From assembly GCA_036345935.2 (NCBI GenBank), contig JADWOT020000007.1, positions 2,799,128 through 2,863,127 of the forward strand: a stretch of DNA of 64,000 bases, in the 5' to 3' direction. Within the stretch, counting starts at the first letter, position 1, and each line of letters starts with the position of its first letter. Shown here one piece after another: positions 1 to 13,081 of this stretch. Under the pieces are notes generated by a model. It searched no databases. It was given only the letters and a program-made list of their open reading frames with translations, and was not told where the DNA came from. This stretch comes from Taenia hydatigena. Taxonomy: Eukaryota; Platyhelminthes; Cestoda; Cyclophyllidea; Taeniidae. Made by a program: the position numbers and the translations under genes.

Positions 1-683
1 ATACTTTATTCCAAATATGCATGCCACTGCTCTTTCTGGTGCCTCTACAAGTAATGTTTGCCTTTCCTACTTTTATCTGCTCTGGATGCCAATGTTCAAT
101 TTAAAGAACGGATGAAAATGAGCTGCTTTTGCAGAAAAAGTAAAAAAAACAAAAACAAAATAAAAACAAAAAAATATGTGCAGATCAGTAATTGTGATTG
201 GAGAAATCAAAGAGCGGATTTTAAGAGGTTAAAACTAGGTTTCAACAGTTTTTAAATCATTCCTCTACCACAAATCATCACACTTGTCAGTTAAATAATT
301 ACCTTTGTCATTTAAATAATTGGTTTCACAAGTAATAAAAAACACAAGAAGCTGCAAAATTGTTAATCACTTCACAAATTCGGCTTCCTATCTTCACGTT
401 TAGAACACTTAAAATTTGTAGATGCAAAAGTAAAGGACAGAGAAAATGTCGAAGCAGTGCTCTAATGGCACTTCCTAAAAAGAACCCCTAGACCAACTCA
501 GAAACCTAGTCACTCCAGACCTACCTGTCAGGAAAGAACCGAATGCAAGTGACACGCATATGTTTTGATGGCGAGTTAGCCAGCGACGGTGGCAAAACAG
601 TTAACACTTAGCATCTATCAGCCTCAATTTGTAGCCTAAAGGCGGCATATTGCGGCATAAGGAATTAATTAAAAGACTCAGCT
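1..683. other. Non-coding flank
   Basis: AT-rich sequence with an A-rich run at 141-176. Nothing coding or structural that can be supported was seen. Confidence 0.6.
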
Positions 684-758
684 ACATACCCCTAAAGATT
701 CATATAAATCTAATAAATGGACGCTTCTGGTGCATGTTTGCAATTCTTTCGTAGATGT
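684..758 (-). repeat. Dispersed repeat R2, copy A (terminal-exon-like)
   Basis: Read on the minus strand, this segment resembles 28011-28095 on the plus strand. A core of 25 bases around the shared TAG stop matches at 23 positions. Similarity continues on both sides, including about 25 bases after the stop. Copy A lacks about six bases present in copy B. Both copies end an open frame with closely similar last residues (APEASIY in A, ASEAPIY in B). Confidence 0.7.
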
Positions 759-1219
759 AGAGAAACATGCCCGTTCGGCTAAAAGAGTCAAAGGAATGAT
801 AAATCATGAAAATGAAAGGAGGGAGAGCGAGGAAGGCGAGTGACCTCGAACAGTGCTGTGACGAAGAATTCTTCAATGTCTTCCTTCCCCTCATCAATTC
901 ACATAATCGATGCACTTACTTGCTCATCTGAACAGTTGATTAAGTTAAATATGGAGGAATCAACTCGGCGGAGTGAGTATAAGTTCATTTTAGCGTTACC
1001 CTCGAGGAGGGTAATCACAGCTTTTCCTCTTTTTGTGATTTACATTGAGTGTCGGGCGCAATGATATGAAAATGACACACGCAAATGAGTCAAAAGAGAA
1101 AGAAGAAAAGATACTGCGAGAAGAGGAGGGGTTAGTGACATAATTTTTCCATAATTCATACAAAATCTGTCTGTTTTAGGCCTTTGGCGTTTCGAGAACA
1201 GTGGGATGAGTGGTTGAGA
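713..1219 (-). CDS. Candidate 3' end of an unidentified spliced gene
   Basis: Two minus-strand blocks join in phase 0. The upstream block, about 1035 down to 920, reads through residues such as KAVITLLEGNAKMNLYSLRR and ends CAA before a GTAAGT donor. The downstream block is 778-713, preceded by a good pyrimidine-rich acceptor (CCTTTGACTCTTTTAG), and reads 22 codons ending APEASIY then TAG. The intron between them would be 141 nt. A further possible exon at 1219-1162 has a strong acceptor (CATCTGCTCTTCAG), but its phase does not join the next block cleanly. The last exon has a diverged relative at 28011-28069, which supports a real coding end. Function is unknown; the 5' part was not found. 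Confidence 0.4.
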
Positions 1220-4169
1220 CTGAAGAGCAGATGGAGATGGAGGCGTCGAAAGTGAAGAATGAAAAGCTCAAAGGCAGGGAGGGACGAATCAGAAGGAAGG
1301 TACTGATGAATAACTGGATGGCGGGAACGATACTGTAAGGCAAGCTCATTTAAAAAAGGCGAAGCATGCGTAAACTGTGACTTGTTACCACGCAAATGCA
1401 ATTTCTTATAACTCTGCCATCACACAAATACATTTTCTGTATACTGTAAGAATTCATTCCGCAAATATTGAGAAATTTATTGGTGAGTAAACAATAATAC
1501 AGACTAAAATGTATCATATCTAGCCAGAGGTTTGCTCTCATTTGACTTTCGGGTTAACAGAGAAGTAAGGCAGTGCATTGAATTTATTGTTTATTTCTTA
1601 AGAAATATGAGCACCTTTAATTTTCACTCACAACCTTGATTTCAGTGCAAGGTATATTGGATCTGCCTAAGTTTTGTTTGCTTTAATTTCTACTTTTGAG
1701 TCGGTTAATTAAATAACCGAAAAGTGTTAAAAATGTATTTTTTAAGTCATCTGTCTGCCTGGCAGTGCTTCCAATATGTCTCTATGGTAGAAATCGGCAC
1801 ACTAACTCGCGCGGTTCCCCCACCTCCACTGGCATCGCTGCTATTCGCTGACTATGTTGCCCATGCTAAAAATTTGCAGTGCCAACCATTGGGTTTGAAT
1901 TTTTCAAGTTAAAAATTGCAGTTTGAGGATGCGGCATGACACCCCGAATCAGGATATTTAATCGGGTTACTTTTAACCTTTAGCAGAAAAGCTGTCTTTC
2001 CACTATGCTATGAGGTTATTAAGAAAATGAAATAAGTGTATTTTTTGTGGACTTTAGCATTAATGGTACGATTGAACTTGATAACTTTCACTCAGCATCA
2101 CTCCAATTTAATTCACAGAGTTTAAAGTGCTAGCCTTTGCCATGCAATGTAAGCAAATAAAGACGATGGTTGCCTTAACTAACGCGCCTCATTAGAAACA
2201 TTAGGGCATGCAGCACCAGAAGGTTTAAAATTTTTGCTTCACAACAGTGCACTCCGTTACCTGAAAGCAAAAAGAGGTATCGACTACGCTTATCCACGCA
2301 AAAACCTTATCCGCATTGCAAACATCAAAAACCTATCGCCAATACAATCTTCTCTGTGGGTCCCAATATTGGGTTCCGCTAAATGAATCTAAAAACTGTG
2401 CGCGTTTTCAGTTATTCGGGCATTGGTCTTTGATTTGTTCTCAAAAAATTCTCTCCTCATTCTCTTGGACACATGCAACAAGTAATTGACATTAACTAAC
2501 AAGTGTTAACATTGAAACTACTTTTATCTTCTAAAGAGCGATTCCAGCAGTTAGCAGTTCCTTTGAAAAAGGCACAACGCATTTGCTTTATTTGAATGCC
2601 AACGTCGAATCCTGAAGTCTTTAACAACGCTTATAACAGAAACTGATACGCCAAAGATAAGTTTCGCATCGAGACATTCCTTCACAATTCATTCCCTAGC
2701 GAACCCAAATTGACAATAGTATGATTCCCCAACAAGTATAATCGATTCGCAGCGGATGATAGTAATGCATTACGATCAGCTAGAATGTGGGTTACAGCAG
2801 CCTATGGGGAAATTAAAATCAACTGACTGCTGCACAATGTACACAGCATGTGATAGATGTGATACTGCTTTTAAACAATTTTGCCTGTTGCCACTGTATA
2901 TTACTCAACAAATCAAAGAACCTGTTAGCATCCTTCAAATCGGTTCTGATCGACTGTCAGGAGCGCGTGCGTTGAAGCTGCAGGGAGTTCCGTTTTGCTA
3001 AGACAATACCACTTTCAACTAACTGCTCTTCTTTACCCGTTCCTTCCTATGTGCACTGGTGCATCCGCCCCGTTCCATCCACACAATGTGCGATGCATGT
3101 TATAGGATGCTAGGAAGAAACGCAGTGGAGTACTCACCCTTTCAAAAATAAACCCATAGTCATTGACTTTAAGCCTGACAGCCCCTGTCAAGCTGCCTTA
3201 GTTGAAGCGAAATAAATTCTCTGGACTTGAGGGAAAACGCCAATTTCTTTTACTTCCCAGGAGTACGATATAAGCCAACTCCAAATAAAATCATGACGAC
3301 AATGCCTACTTTGTCGCCTGGGAACCCTAGTGACCGTAGATTTCAGATGGAGACACGATTGCTGTGCACAATGAGGTGACCAGCATAGCCAATACAGCTT
3401 ATGCGTCGTTTGTGACTATCAATAACTCCATATTCAAATACACTTCAGTGAACATAACGGCAATAACACCAATTTAAAACGCATGCTTAAAGGTACAATT
3501 GAACGGATTTGATGTGATGAAATTTTATGGAGGTGAACACTGCCCATTTTGACTGGGTGCTATACAATAGCGACATTCTTACAACTACCATCACCGATGC
3601 CAATCAAGCGCTTGGAACGTCTGCCCGAATCTGAGTGCCTATTTGGGGCGCACAAGATGTGTCTTCTTGTGGGGACTTTAAACGCAATCACTCATTAACG
3701 TCTGCAAACTTGCGAAGTAGGATAACGAAATGGTTAAACCCTATGACATATACATGAACGGTGCACAGAGTTAGGCCGATAAATTCACACGCTTTTACAG
3801 TTGTATGTGTAAATAATTTGCATGCCTCGGTTTGTTTTGTATGTCCATAGTCAATGAAGAGATCAATGAGCCATGAACAAAGCATTCCAAACCTATGCAT
3901 TTATGTCCACAGCCAATCAGAGAGGTTTTAATGAAAGCCAAATTTAGGCAGCGTCTAGGAATGAGTGTCCGAAAAGGACCAATTCATCAACAGCCATTCC
4001 AACCTCAAGGGTTAATTACTTCTACCCAACCTCGGCATACCGGTAGCATTGCCGCACTCCAACCTTACCAGCGAACTTATTAAAGCGTCTTGTTCTACGC
4101 ATATATGCATAGGTAACTGGGAACATCACAAGTTACTTCCGAGATGCTTTGCTGGAACTGTCCTACCAA
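1220..4169. other. Mostly non-coding flank outside the inverted repeat
   Basis: Apart from the weak exon candidate at 2175-2260, nothing could be supported. Open frames here, such as 2756-3001 and 3688-3900, lack splice or start context and have ordinary chance lengths. Confidence 0.5.
2175..2260 (-). CDS. Possible terminal exon, unidentified
   Basis: On the minus strand a strong acceptor (ACCTCTTTTTGCTTTCAG) is followed by 28 open codons (after two bases of a split codon), beginning NGVHCCEAKILNLL and ending MRRVS before TAA. The composition is protein-like, but no upstream exon was joined to it. A chance open frame of this length is common, so this is a weak call resting mainly on the acceptor. 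Confidence 0.2.
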
Positions 4170-5438
4170 TATTGTCTTCGCTTATTGTTGAAACGTGTGG
4201 CAAGGGTTGAACAGCGGTTAGATAACTGGTTTCCACTTGCCTTAGATCTAAGTTTATTAACAGTAGTAGCCTCATTTTGTGATCCGTAGAGCATTAATTT
4301 TAGCTCAACTTAGCTTATTTGGATGGGAACCTTATTCAAATAATCGGTAGATGCATCAATGCACTTTGGCTCAGCATCGCTTATGCATCGGGGCATAGAA
4401 ATAGGCAAGAAGGAGCCGTAGGCTTAACTTAAGTCATAGCATTGATTAGCTTCAGCCACTGACACGTCGATTTGAATCCTCTCTGACAATTCCGTTGAGA
4501 GGCGTAAGTTTCCAGGGCTCTGCTAGCAATAAGCGGCACAGACTATTAAAAAAGGCTATCACCCAGCATTAATTGCAACGGATACGTTGTATTATAATTA
4601 TAACAGAATTAACAGCTCAGTGCTTTGTTTCGGGCCTTGCTAAAACTTGACTAAGTTACCGCACCCGCAAAAAGATCTGGCTCTGTCATTATTTGGCTGT
4701 GGACTTAGTTAATGGACTTATATGCTTTGGGACAGAGGTACTCCTCACTACTACGCCTCCTCTACGTTGGAATGATCTCCGTCTTAATTCTGAATCCGAT
4801 CGGACTTTGTTGATATTGACTTCACGACACTAAGTACTAATAAGTAAACCAAGAAAGCACTTTGAGCCTCTAGAGCACTTGTCTCTGTAATGGAGTAAGG
4901 CCAAATAATGAGCCAATTTAGCTTCCGTGCATTTAGTTTGTTACACTATAAGGAAGCCACTCCGTGCATCACCCCTTTAAATGCATATGCTAATGGCTAT
5001 AACGCTTTAATGAGACAATACCATGAGCATCCTGTCAAGATCTAGATAAGGAGGATGCATGTCCTTTCAGAAAAGGCAGTTGCAAGTCGATTCGCACATA
5101 AGCACCATTTGCTTATTTAGATCTAGCTTTTGACGACTGTGAGTGAAATGCTGTTCTCGTCCTGTAATCACCGATGGCATAGCAGTTGCATAATTACATG
5201 CACAGTTATTCATCTTTTACTCCTCTGGTTGTCCGCACGAAATAAAGATTTGGTAACTTGACGAGAATGTGATTACGAGTCCCTGTGTTGTTCTCTGCTT
5301 CTTTTGACGGCGGCCTTAGATTGTCGACCCACTCGCTCACTTAAATGGAATCCGTTGCTTTTCTTTTGTTACCAAAACCGAATACTGAATGGATTTCTTT
5401 CAAGCGTTATTCCATCCACCTCACCAAACTGGCAGCGC

Positions 5439-5723
5439 TTAACTACTCTGCCTGAAGCTTATTATTGGCCTAAATAAGTCTGAGCCAATTAAGATCCGAA
5501 CAGGAGCCTTAGTATAGGCATAAAAATCAGGAAGCATTTTAGTCCTAAATTTTGTGGCCATCTTCATCCATGGACGAATAATGATCACCGAACTAACGCA
5601 GAAACGAATGGAAAGATGGCATGCCATCAACCTGGAATAGAGTGACAAGGACTTCAACCTACATCCGACGATTCTTCGTGGCTCCCTAAACCAGTTAACT
5701 GAGAAAGCAGACATCAGTGCCAT
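5439..5723 (-). pseudogene. Possible relic of a BEL/Pao-type retroelement protease region
   Basis: A 94-codon minus-strand frame ends with APVRILIGSDLFRPI, preceded by LPDFYAY. This resembles the DFxxxxPVDLLIGADLF pattern of the DUF1758 aspartic-protease-like segment in BEL/Pao polyproteins. Nothing upstream or downstream looks like the zinc-knuckle, reverse transcriptase or integrase parts, and no long terminal repeats were seen, so at best this is a decayed fragment. A good acceptor-like sequence (TCTGCTTTCTCAG) lies near its start. The similarity is short and judged by eye. A mirror copy is at 61519-61803 on the plus strand. Confidence 0.22.
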
Positions 5724-5899
5724 GAAGCCACCGAATATAGTGAGTTTTGATTAGCATGTCTCTAGGCAATTGCACAGATTCTTACTGGCGAATTGAAGAG
5801 ATCCAAGGTTACGATTAGATATAAATTTTGTTTAGGGTAGGAGATTATGCACTCATTATAAGTGCCCGTAGCAAGGAGAAGAAACTCTAAAGTAAACGC

Positions 5900-7560
5900 T
5901 AGTATATTATGAGAAGGACGAAAATCACCGCAGTAGAGATATGTGAGCTTGCATTCACTCATTAGCTTGCATCTATTAACACCGCGACTTACGTCCAACA
6001 AACTGCAGCATGGGCAAGAGGGCTCACGCATGCGGTGCCGATGGATTGGTAGACCTACGGGAATAGATACGAAGCATATCAGTGGACACAGATCTCAAAC
6101 ATGCCAGAAGCGTGATTCAAACCCACGCGGAGATCTCTTAAGTGGACCTAAAGTCCACCAACCCAACCACTCGGCCATCCTAGCGAAGCTACCCGCCACA
6201 TTTTGCGGCCTTTTTTTCAAGTTCCCACCTCCCACCCTACCCCATTTCACTCACATTCTACCTCGCCGTTCCCCTGCACATCACGTTACTGTCAACAATG
6301 CCAACTTGCCTCGCCGCTAATCAATATGGGTGTCGTAAAATTCGACTACTTGCAAGCTCTTCTCTACGGCGTTGTGCATCTGCTGCCACACTCCGTTTGA
6401 CGACGATTGTAGGGTGATGTGCAGCACTGATGAATACGTCATCACGTTCCAGCGACAGAGACAAGGTAGTAAGGTGAGAACAGCCACGGTCGGAGCTGTA
6501 TCCAACCATCCAACTGCACCATCTCACCAGAAACACTCAATCGATTCCATGTCGTCCGACGTGGAGCTCGGATTCACACCTCCGGGACCAGGACTACTAG
6601 GCTTTGCTACCTAAGCCTACCAAGCTTACAATAACAACGGCTCCCTTCCCACCCCGTACCTCTCGGAACAACGCATGCTGCAGCACACTGCTTCCCACAC
6701 CTGAACCATCTGCGGCCCTGTCGACTGCATCTACCATCACCGCTGCTACCGCCATGGTCGCACTCTGGTGGTATCCACCTGAACACTCCTATCTGCGACT
6801 AGAGGAAGAAATAATACGCCTCCATTACGCACCATCAAGCAATAATATTAAAGGCATTCGCGTCCCTATATGTCGGCGGACATAAGAGATGAACGACAGG
6901 ACACATTGTCGTGTTACGTGGAGTAACTTCTGCACGCCTCATCATCGCTAGCTCAACCGGCGGCTATGGAGTGACAAGTAGAGTCAGGCATGTCAAGCAT
7001 ACGCGAGGCTGGTCGGGATCACTAACACCCTAAGCGAATATTGTACTTCTAGACCGCCATGCCTTCCACTCACCCACCCAATCATTTAGTCAACCAGCCA
7101 GCCACCATTTTGCAGCGCAGAGCAACACAATGTCGTTCAATGCAATTCATTTTCTTTCTTTTAATCTACTGTCAACCATTCACTATCCGTCATCTATCTC
7201 TACCCTCACTGCATCACGCCCCTACACCCGCTTTTTTCTTCCGACGTCATCATCCCTCACTAAACACACGTTTTCCCTCAACGAATATTTTGCTTATCTG
7301 CGTTCGCACAATCATCATTCTTTCCCTCCCATCTACTCATTATTAAGGGACTAACGGTTCATTTATCAGCTGACTGATCCATTTGTCGCCTTCCAGTGCT
7401 GCCCACCTACCGACTCATCGGTGTCTATTTGCCACCACCGCGACCGGAGGCCAACAATCTGCAGCCTGAATAAAATCACGCAGATGTATAGAGTCAGTGG
7501 ATTAGTAGGCCTAAAGGGTTAGCTGCAGCGTAGCAATAAGTCGCGTCTAACCCTCACCGG
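5900..7560. repeat. GC-richer repeat island with overlapping chance frames
   Basis: This stretch is visibly richer in G and C than its surroundings and carries several overlapping open frames on both strands (for example 5943-6320, 6372-6614, 6604-6885, 7059-7346). None has conserved domain character. It contains the degenerate tRNA-Leu-like sequence at 6102-6184. The combination suggests old interspersed repeats rather than genes. A mirror copy is at 59682-61342. Confidence 0.4.
6102..6184 (-). repeat. Degenerate tRNA-Leu-like sequence (tRNA-derived repeat head)
   Basis: Read on the minus strand it begins GCTAGGATGGCCGAGTGG and ends TTCTGGCA. The seven-base acceptor arms pair throughout with two G-T wobbles. 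The A-box (TGGCCGAGTGG) is canonical. The B-box is altered (GGTTTGAATCA) and the T stem has lost bases. The D and anticodon stems overlap, so no clean anticodon can be assigned, although TTTAGG recalls the Leu-UAG loop. It is therefore a pseudo-tRNA or the head of a tRNA-derived SINE, not a working tRNA gene. Confidence 0.6.
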
Positions 7561-7867
7561 AAGTGGATTCGAATTCATGTTCGCTTATGTTACTTTGCGA
7601 TTTGTACTTCCATGCGTTCATTGTTTGCCTTCTATTCTGCTGCACTAATCAACGTTTGCAAATTGTCTTTGGCTTTATTTTTATGGGATACGATAACATT
7701 GGCTTTAACTTGATTGATTATTCGCCATGTCGTTGCGTTAGGTTGGATATTATCTTTGGTCCAGAACTGATCTAAGATATTCAAACAGAGAATGCTTGCG
7801 CTTTGTATTGAATGCGTTGCTATCACTCACCCTATTTTTTCCTCTATGACTTGCGTGCAACCAACTA

Positions 7868-8073
7868 AATACCTTTGGCATCACGACAACCTGCCTAAAT
7901 CTCCAAACGCGCTCTCTTGTTGTCTAGATCATTCTCATAACCACCCGAAACCTCCTACATACCTCGCTCTGACTGCGCCGAAGATATCAGTAAGGAGAAC
8001 CAGTGTCGGAGGTGCGTCGTCAACCATTGTGCAGTTCAGCATGCACTGATGGTGCATACTACCTAAAGACAAC
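7868..8073 (+). repeat. Dispersed repeat R1, copy A
   Basis: It begins with a 29-base block (AATACCTTTGGCATCACGAC and onward) that is identical in copy B at 27674. The middle is diverged, and both copies end with related sequence (ATGGTGCATACTACCTAAAG in A). The shared frame begins YLWHHDNLP in both but diverges and stops, so this is probably a non-coding interspersed repeat. A mirror copy is at 59169-59374. Confidence 0.75.
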
Positions 8074-10790
8074 GCAATAGTAAGAGTTGAGGTGCGTTAC
8101 TCGTCCTCATAAGCAAGGTGGGTCTGTTGATGACGCCCGATTGGCTCTTAATTAGGAGTGCTACCTGTTGGCACTTTTGAATAGCCTTGTGGAAGTTGTG
8201 GTCCACGGTGACTTGGTCCGCAGTTTTTGGGGAGATTAGCATTTCGAGTGCTGTTTATGAGCTGTATTAGTAGTGTCTTGTGGAATAAATGGTAGCGCCT
8301 AGGTTGCAATCAGGTTGAGCGCTATTGATATCATTTCATTGGCATTTTCTGGTGCTGCTATTTGACTGCATGGACAGCAAAATCGGTAAGCTCGATGTTG
8401 TGCGAGAGATTGTCGACTACTGAAGTTGATCTATTTCAGAGAAATAAAGCGTTTTCATGGTTTGGATTCTGTGATAGCTATATTTAACTGTAATTTTTGG
8501 CTTCTTGGGCCTCTAAGATGGTGGAATTGTTATTAAGTTTTCACGAGGTTACTTAAAAAGGATTTGGATGCTTTTCGTTTTCCAATACACACGAAGTGAT
8601 AGTGGTAAGCGTATTGTCGAAGTACGAAAAGTGGTGGGGGTCGTCATGTGCACATGGTGTGAGAAAGATGAATTAGTTGCTTTTATGTCAGGTAGCGAAT
8701 TCGATGGTTGATTGGCCAGCAGAAAATGTGGTCATGCAATTGTTATTTGCTATTTGACCAATATGAATAATGCTGGTCTTAGGGCTGCAGCTATCCTATC
8801 GGTGTCATTATGCTTGTAGTGTGGACACAAATTTGTGTGTGGGATTTGTTGGGTTGGAGCATATCGAGCTCATTCATCCTTTTTCACTGATCACGAGGAG
8901 GGAGATAAAAATCTATGCACCCACTGCTGCTGCTTATTCTACCGTGGTATTTGGATGCATGTGTTGATCTACCTCAACTAAGTGTTTTATGTAAAAGAGA
9001 AGACGAGATCCAACCCACTGGAGCATGTGTCAATTTATACAGCGATTGTTTTGCGATTCATTATTCCGTCTTTCATGTGCTGGTCTCACTGGACATTTAC
9101 AGTCTTTCGCTGGTAATAGGGCAGCCATTGTTTACTCCATGTTGTGACCATTGCAATTGGCTTCATATTTGTTGGAATTTAAATCATTGAATCACCAAGC
9201 AATCAATTCGTCACCACCAATGCCATCTGAGAAGGAAAATCGATGCCGAAATTAAAAGTGCCAGTGAAGTCGCTTCCCTCCCCCAGTTGCACCAATTATA
9301 ATCACAAAATACTTGCTACTGAACAAAATTGGGTAATATAGATGCAAAATTGCAACAATCGGTGCATTATAAAGTGGCACTTCGTGGTTGGTTTGCATTA
9401 GCATCGCAGCATCATATCCATTTAAGAATCTTAAATTTTTTCCCTTAACCACCACCTAGAGACTCATTGTATGCAGTCCTTAAAGAAACTGCAGCGTTAT
9501 TTCTAAATATAATGGCAGGACTGCCAGGAGGCATTAATTTTGCTTTGACGAAACAGACGCTCATTTACTAAGCAAATGCCCCTTTATTTATCTATTTTCC
9601 ATTGTAAGTGAAGGCAAAAATAGTCGCATTTCGAAATTCATGAAAGCAGTCATTTGAAGACGCAAGCTAAAAAAGTAGTGGATGAAGTGCGTGGCGCCAG
9701 TGACTTTGCCTGCTAGCGCTCTTGAGTATGTTCGGAGGTGCTCAAATTAATGCACATGCGCAAAACTATCACCATATAGCACTAATTGGAAAAGTCTGCT
9801 CTAGTACTCATGCTAATCAAACGACACATTTAATGGCATGATTATTATTAAATGGGTACAAATATTGCAGACTAGACGCATTCATGGTACGTAGCCTCTT
9901 CGGAAATCGATGGTACTCCATTCAGCACGAGGTTCGCATTTCCTAGCGCTTCTTGCCTAAAATGGTATTTGAACAAATATTTGCAGCATTCATGCATTGT
10001 AGTGAATACAGTGATGTCACTGCAATAAAACATACTTGCTTATTTAAAGCGCAAGCAAAACACGTACAAAACTATTGGCCTGTGAGTTTCGCCAGTAAAT
10101 TTTATCCACCTCACGCGTCGCAACCCCACCTAGGTCAGTCTATTTTCACCGTTACTGCCAATTTACTAATTTGTTCGAAATGAAGCTGAGAGACCGCTTT
10201 GATTTCATCCACGACTACCTGGAATGCAGCTCTGATAAATGAACTCAGTCTGATCGTGTGGTAATTACTTTACTAACAAGACAGAAGCCAATGTACTTCA
10301 ATATTGCGTAGGATCCATTATTATTGTTGGAACTAGTGATAAGGGCTTCATTCCATATTGCGGCCCTATTTATAGGTCATCATATAAAATTTTTCTAGCT
10401 TATTTTGTACCTCAGAATGCACTCCTCCCTCATGCATTGGTTATTTTCTAACCTAGGGAGATAACTTATAACCAGTCGGGCAGACACGTAAGAATAGAAA
10501 GTCTCAATTTATTTGAGTTTTTCTTGCTGTGAATCCGTTTCAGGCAATCCCACGTGGACACTTGTGGCCTCCAAAACTGTGCACTCATCCTAATTGGGTA
10601 CAGAATTGTCAATTGTACTCACGTCCACCATGAACCTATGGCCCTCAGCAAGACCGCTATAGTCTCAGACACTTGGACTTAAAGTGAGGTCATCAGCATG
10701 TGACTCAGCTTCGCACGTTACCCCCGACATGGAATTTTACATACAGATAAAAGGAAAGAGCCTCATATTAGTCCAAGCCACGTCCATTCT
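8074..10790. other. Non-coding stretch
   Basis: AT-leaning sequence without a supported gene. The open frames at 8770-8967, 8915-9190, 9252-9455 and 9953-10183 lie in ordinary composition and lack splice support. Mirror at 56452-59168. Confidence 0.5.
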
Positions 10791-12110
10791 AGCGTCTGCC
10801 TCAAAAAATAAGCTTTCCAGGTTTAGTTCTAGGTAGCGGCAACGCCTCACCCCATGTCACGCCCTCCAGACACAAGTTTGCGTCCACATGCTGTCGCGCT
10901 TGCTGATACCGAGAATCGCCTGCAACAATACGACTCATCGCGCCAGACCACATCCTATGACACTGCGTAGTGCCCAGTGTGCAGTGGATGGGTGGCATTT
11001 GGAACACCGCTACTGGACCACATGCGCTTTCATTGCATCAGGACGTAGGTCCTGCAGCTACTCAAGCGGGTGAGCTTAGCCATAGGGTGCACTGGAAAAT
11101 CAGGAGCGGTGGTCATTTGAATAGCGCTGTTAGGGAACTGGCAAAGTTGTGAACAGGAGTCGGCGTGCAAGGTTGGCATAATGATCGAGGCATGGAGAGT
11201 GCGCACAGCGCAGCACTGAGGGCATTGACGATGTGCGTGGTGTTAAGGTGGTGGCCTGACGCGGTAGCCAGATGATTAAGGCGACGGACCGTGGTTCCAT
11301 TGAGTATATTAGCGAGAGTATGATTCTCACGTGTAGAGCGGTAGCAATTATTGTATTCCGCGCAGACGGCAGGCAGCCTACTTTACTTCACTCCAAGCGC
11401 CTTCACAGTGATCCATTTCTCACCGTATCTGGATGCATAGAGACGTATGCAAAGAAAGGGTTGCGCAGCATGAGTGCAATAACGACCTTGCCGCGAGCCA
11501 GGATCGATTTGGAGCATTTAGGTGTGTTCATCGACGATGACAACGTTTGCAGCGTTGCTGTTATGCTGTGGTGAGCTCAAGTAGTGCAAAGATGAAGGCC
11601 ACGTCTGCATGGTGCCGGCGACAGAGGATGGGGAGGGATGGAAAGGCTTCTCGATGGCCAGGTGGGCAAGGCGATGGACCGGGTGTTCAGTAAGTCCTTT
11701 CTGCTTAGTTTTGGGTCCTGCTTGCGGCGCTAGTGAATGATCGGGTGTAAATCTCTTTTAGCTTCTGCGACTTCGCAAAATCCTTTGCAAAACGTGCTGT
11801 TGTTGGTCTACTGTACTGACCTCGCACACCCGTGTAATGTGGCGGGTGCGTTGGGTGGGTGGAGTATATGTATCCCGCACCAGTGTGTGCGCGGGACCGA
11901 GTGGCGATAGCAGAACTGAGAGGTTGGTTGAAAGATGAAGCTCGCGTCGTGAACAGGATTTAAACCTACGCGGGGAGTCCGCAATGAATTTCGTGTCTAC
12001 TGCCTTAAGCACTCGGTCATCGCAACGCGGCGGTGTCGGTTTGTTAATTTAATGCATCCGAGAACAAAAAGTGCGACAACTGCGATCGAGCTCGTGACCT
12101 TTAGATCGTA
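10790..12110. repeat. GC-richer island with several tRNA-like heads
   Basis: The island holds two plus-strand copies of an A-box-like 26-mer (11265-11290 and 11655-11680, identical at 20 of 26 positions), both ending in an AAGGCGAYGGACC motif typical of the D arm of tRNA-Ser or tRNA-Leu. It also holds a fuller minus-strand tRNA-Ser-like sequence at 11945-12026. Opposed orientations suggest nested or head-to-head insertions of tRNA-derived repeats. The base at 11142 is one of the two differences between the arms. Mirror at 55132-56452. Confidence 0.5.
11945..12026 (-). repeat. Degenerate tRNA-Ser-like sequence with long variable arm
   Basis: On the minus strand it begins GTTGCGATGACCGAGTGC and ends TCACGACG. 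Six of seven acceptor pairs form. A class II variable arm is visible (GCGG, ACTC loop, CCGC), as expected for tRNA-Ser. The T loop reads TTTAAAT instead of TTCGAAT. The base before the presumed CGA anticodon is A instead of the universal T, and the anticodon stem is mismatched. These defects point to a pseudogene or SINE head. Mirror at 55216-55297. Confidence 0.65.
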
Positions 12111-13081
12111 GATCTGGCGTGCTGACCACTGACGTGGGTCATATTCCAAATGGTGCCACTCCGATAAATTTCACAGTTAGCATGCCGTACCGCATGTTCA
12201 CTCTCCGCCGTTTTAAATTCACTTCTGAGGGGAAGTGGGTGGTGTCATCGGCACACTCAATCAGGCAGCAGTGGGTTAAAACAAACGCCATCGTAAGGTC
12301 TCCACTGTCGAATAATAACGCTGAAGAATTCTGCACGAGGCCGCCACTCAGAAACTAGGTCACCAATGGGACTCAGATGTAATCCACTTAATCCAGCTAC
12401 AGACGCAAGGTCATAAAATGGTTTAGAGAAGGATACACAAGAAATCTTGCAACAAACACTACCTTCTTCGTTCGCGATTGTCACTCGGAACGCTATCCAT
12501 GGATGACCACGAAGACTTCCCGTATTCATTATATTCAGCTCACAACCCTTTAATCTGGCAGTGGATTCTCACATCCGTTTTCTTACCTAATAAAATGCTA
12601 CACTTTTCAGTAAAAACCTGTCACCTATTTTTAAAATATTTACCTGATTTTTAGATACAGTGAAACAAATTAACCGTTTTACTTATGCTGTGCACACTAA
12701 TACTCAAAAAATTGGCCAACAATATTTGAAACCGATGTTTGCGTTGGATCTGTGAAAAAATGGTATGCAGTTGATGGAGGTTTTGAATTCGTTTTGTCGA
12801 TTAATCACTCAAATCAATGCATGTGCGCTCAGAGCACAAGTTGTGCTGCTTAAACAGCATCAGCAAGTCAATTTCTTGTCTATTAATCTGCTCGCCTTTT
12901 GTGGGCATAGAGGCATACAAGGGCCAATCATCGACAGAGGCATAGGTCCTTGCATCTAGCTGTAGGCACACGTAATGGTGGAAAAATTCCTTATCTCTGA
13001 GTCCATTTTCCAAATTGATCGAATTTCCAAATCTAATCAAATCACCATTGTGGGTAATTGACAAAGTGATAAATTAGCTCT

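Noticed and set aside
6102..6184. Working tRNA-Leu gene
   Set aside because: B-box altered, T stem shortened, and no clean seven-base anticodon loop, so treated as a tRNA-derived repeat.
11945..12026. Working tRNA-Ser gene
   Set aside because: The base before the anticodon is not T, the anticodon stem is mismatched and the T loop is altered.
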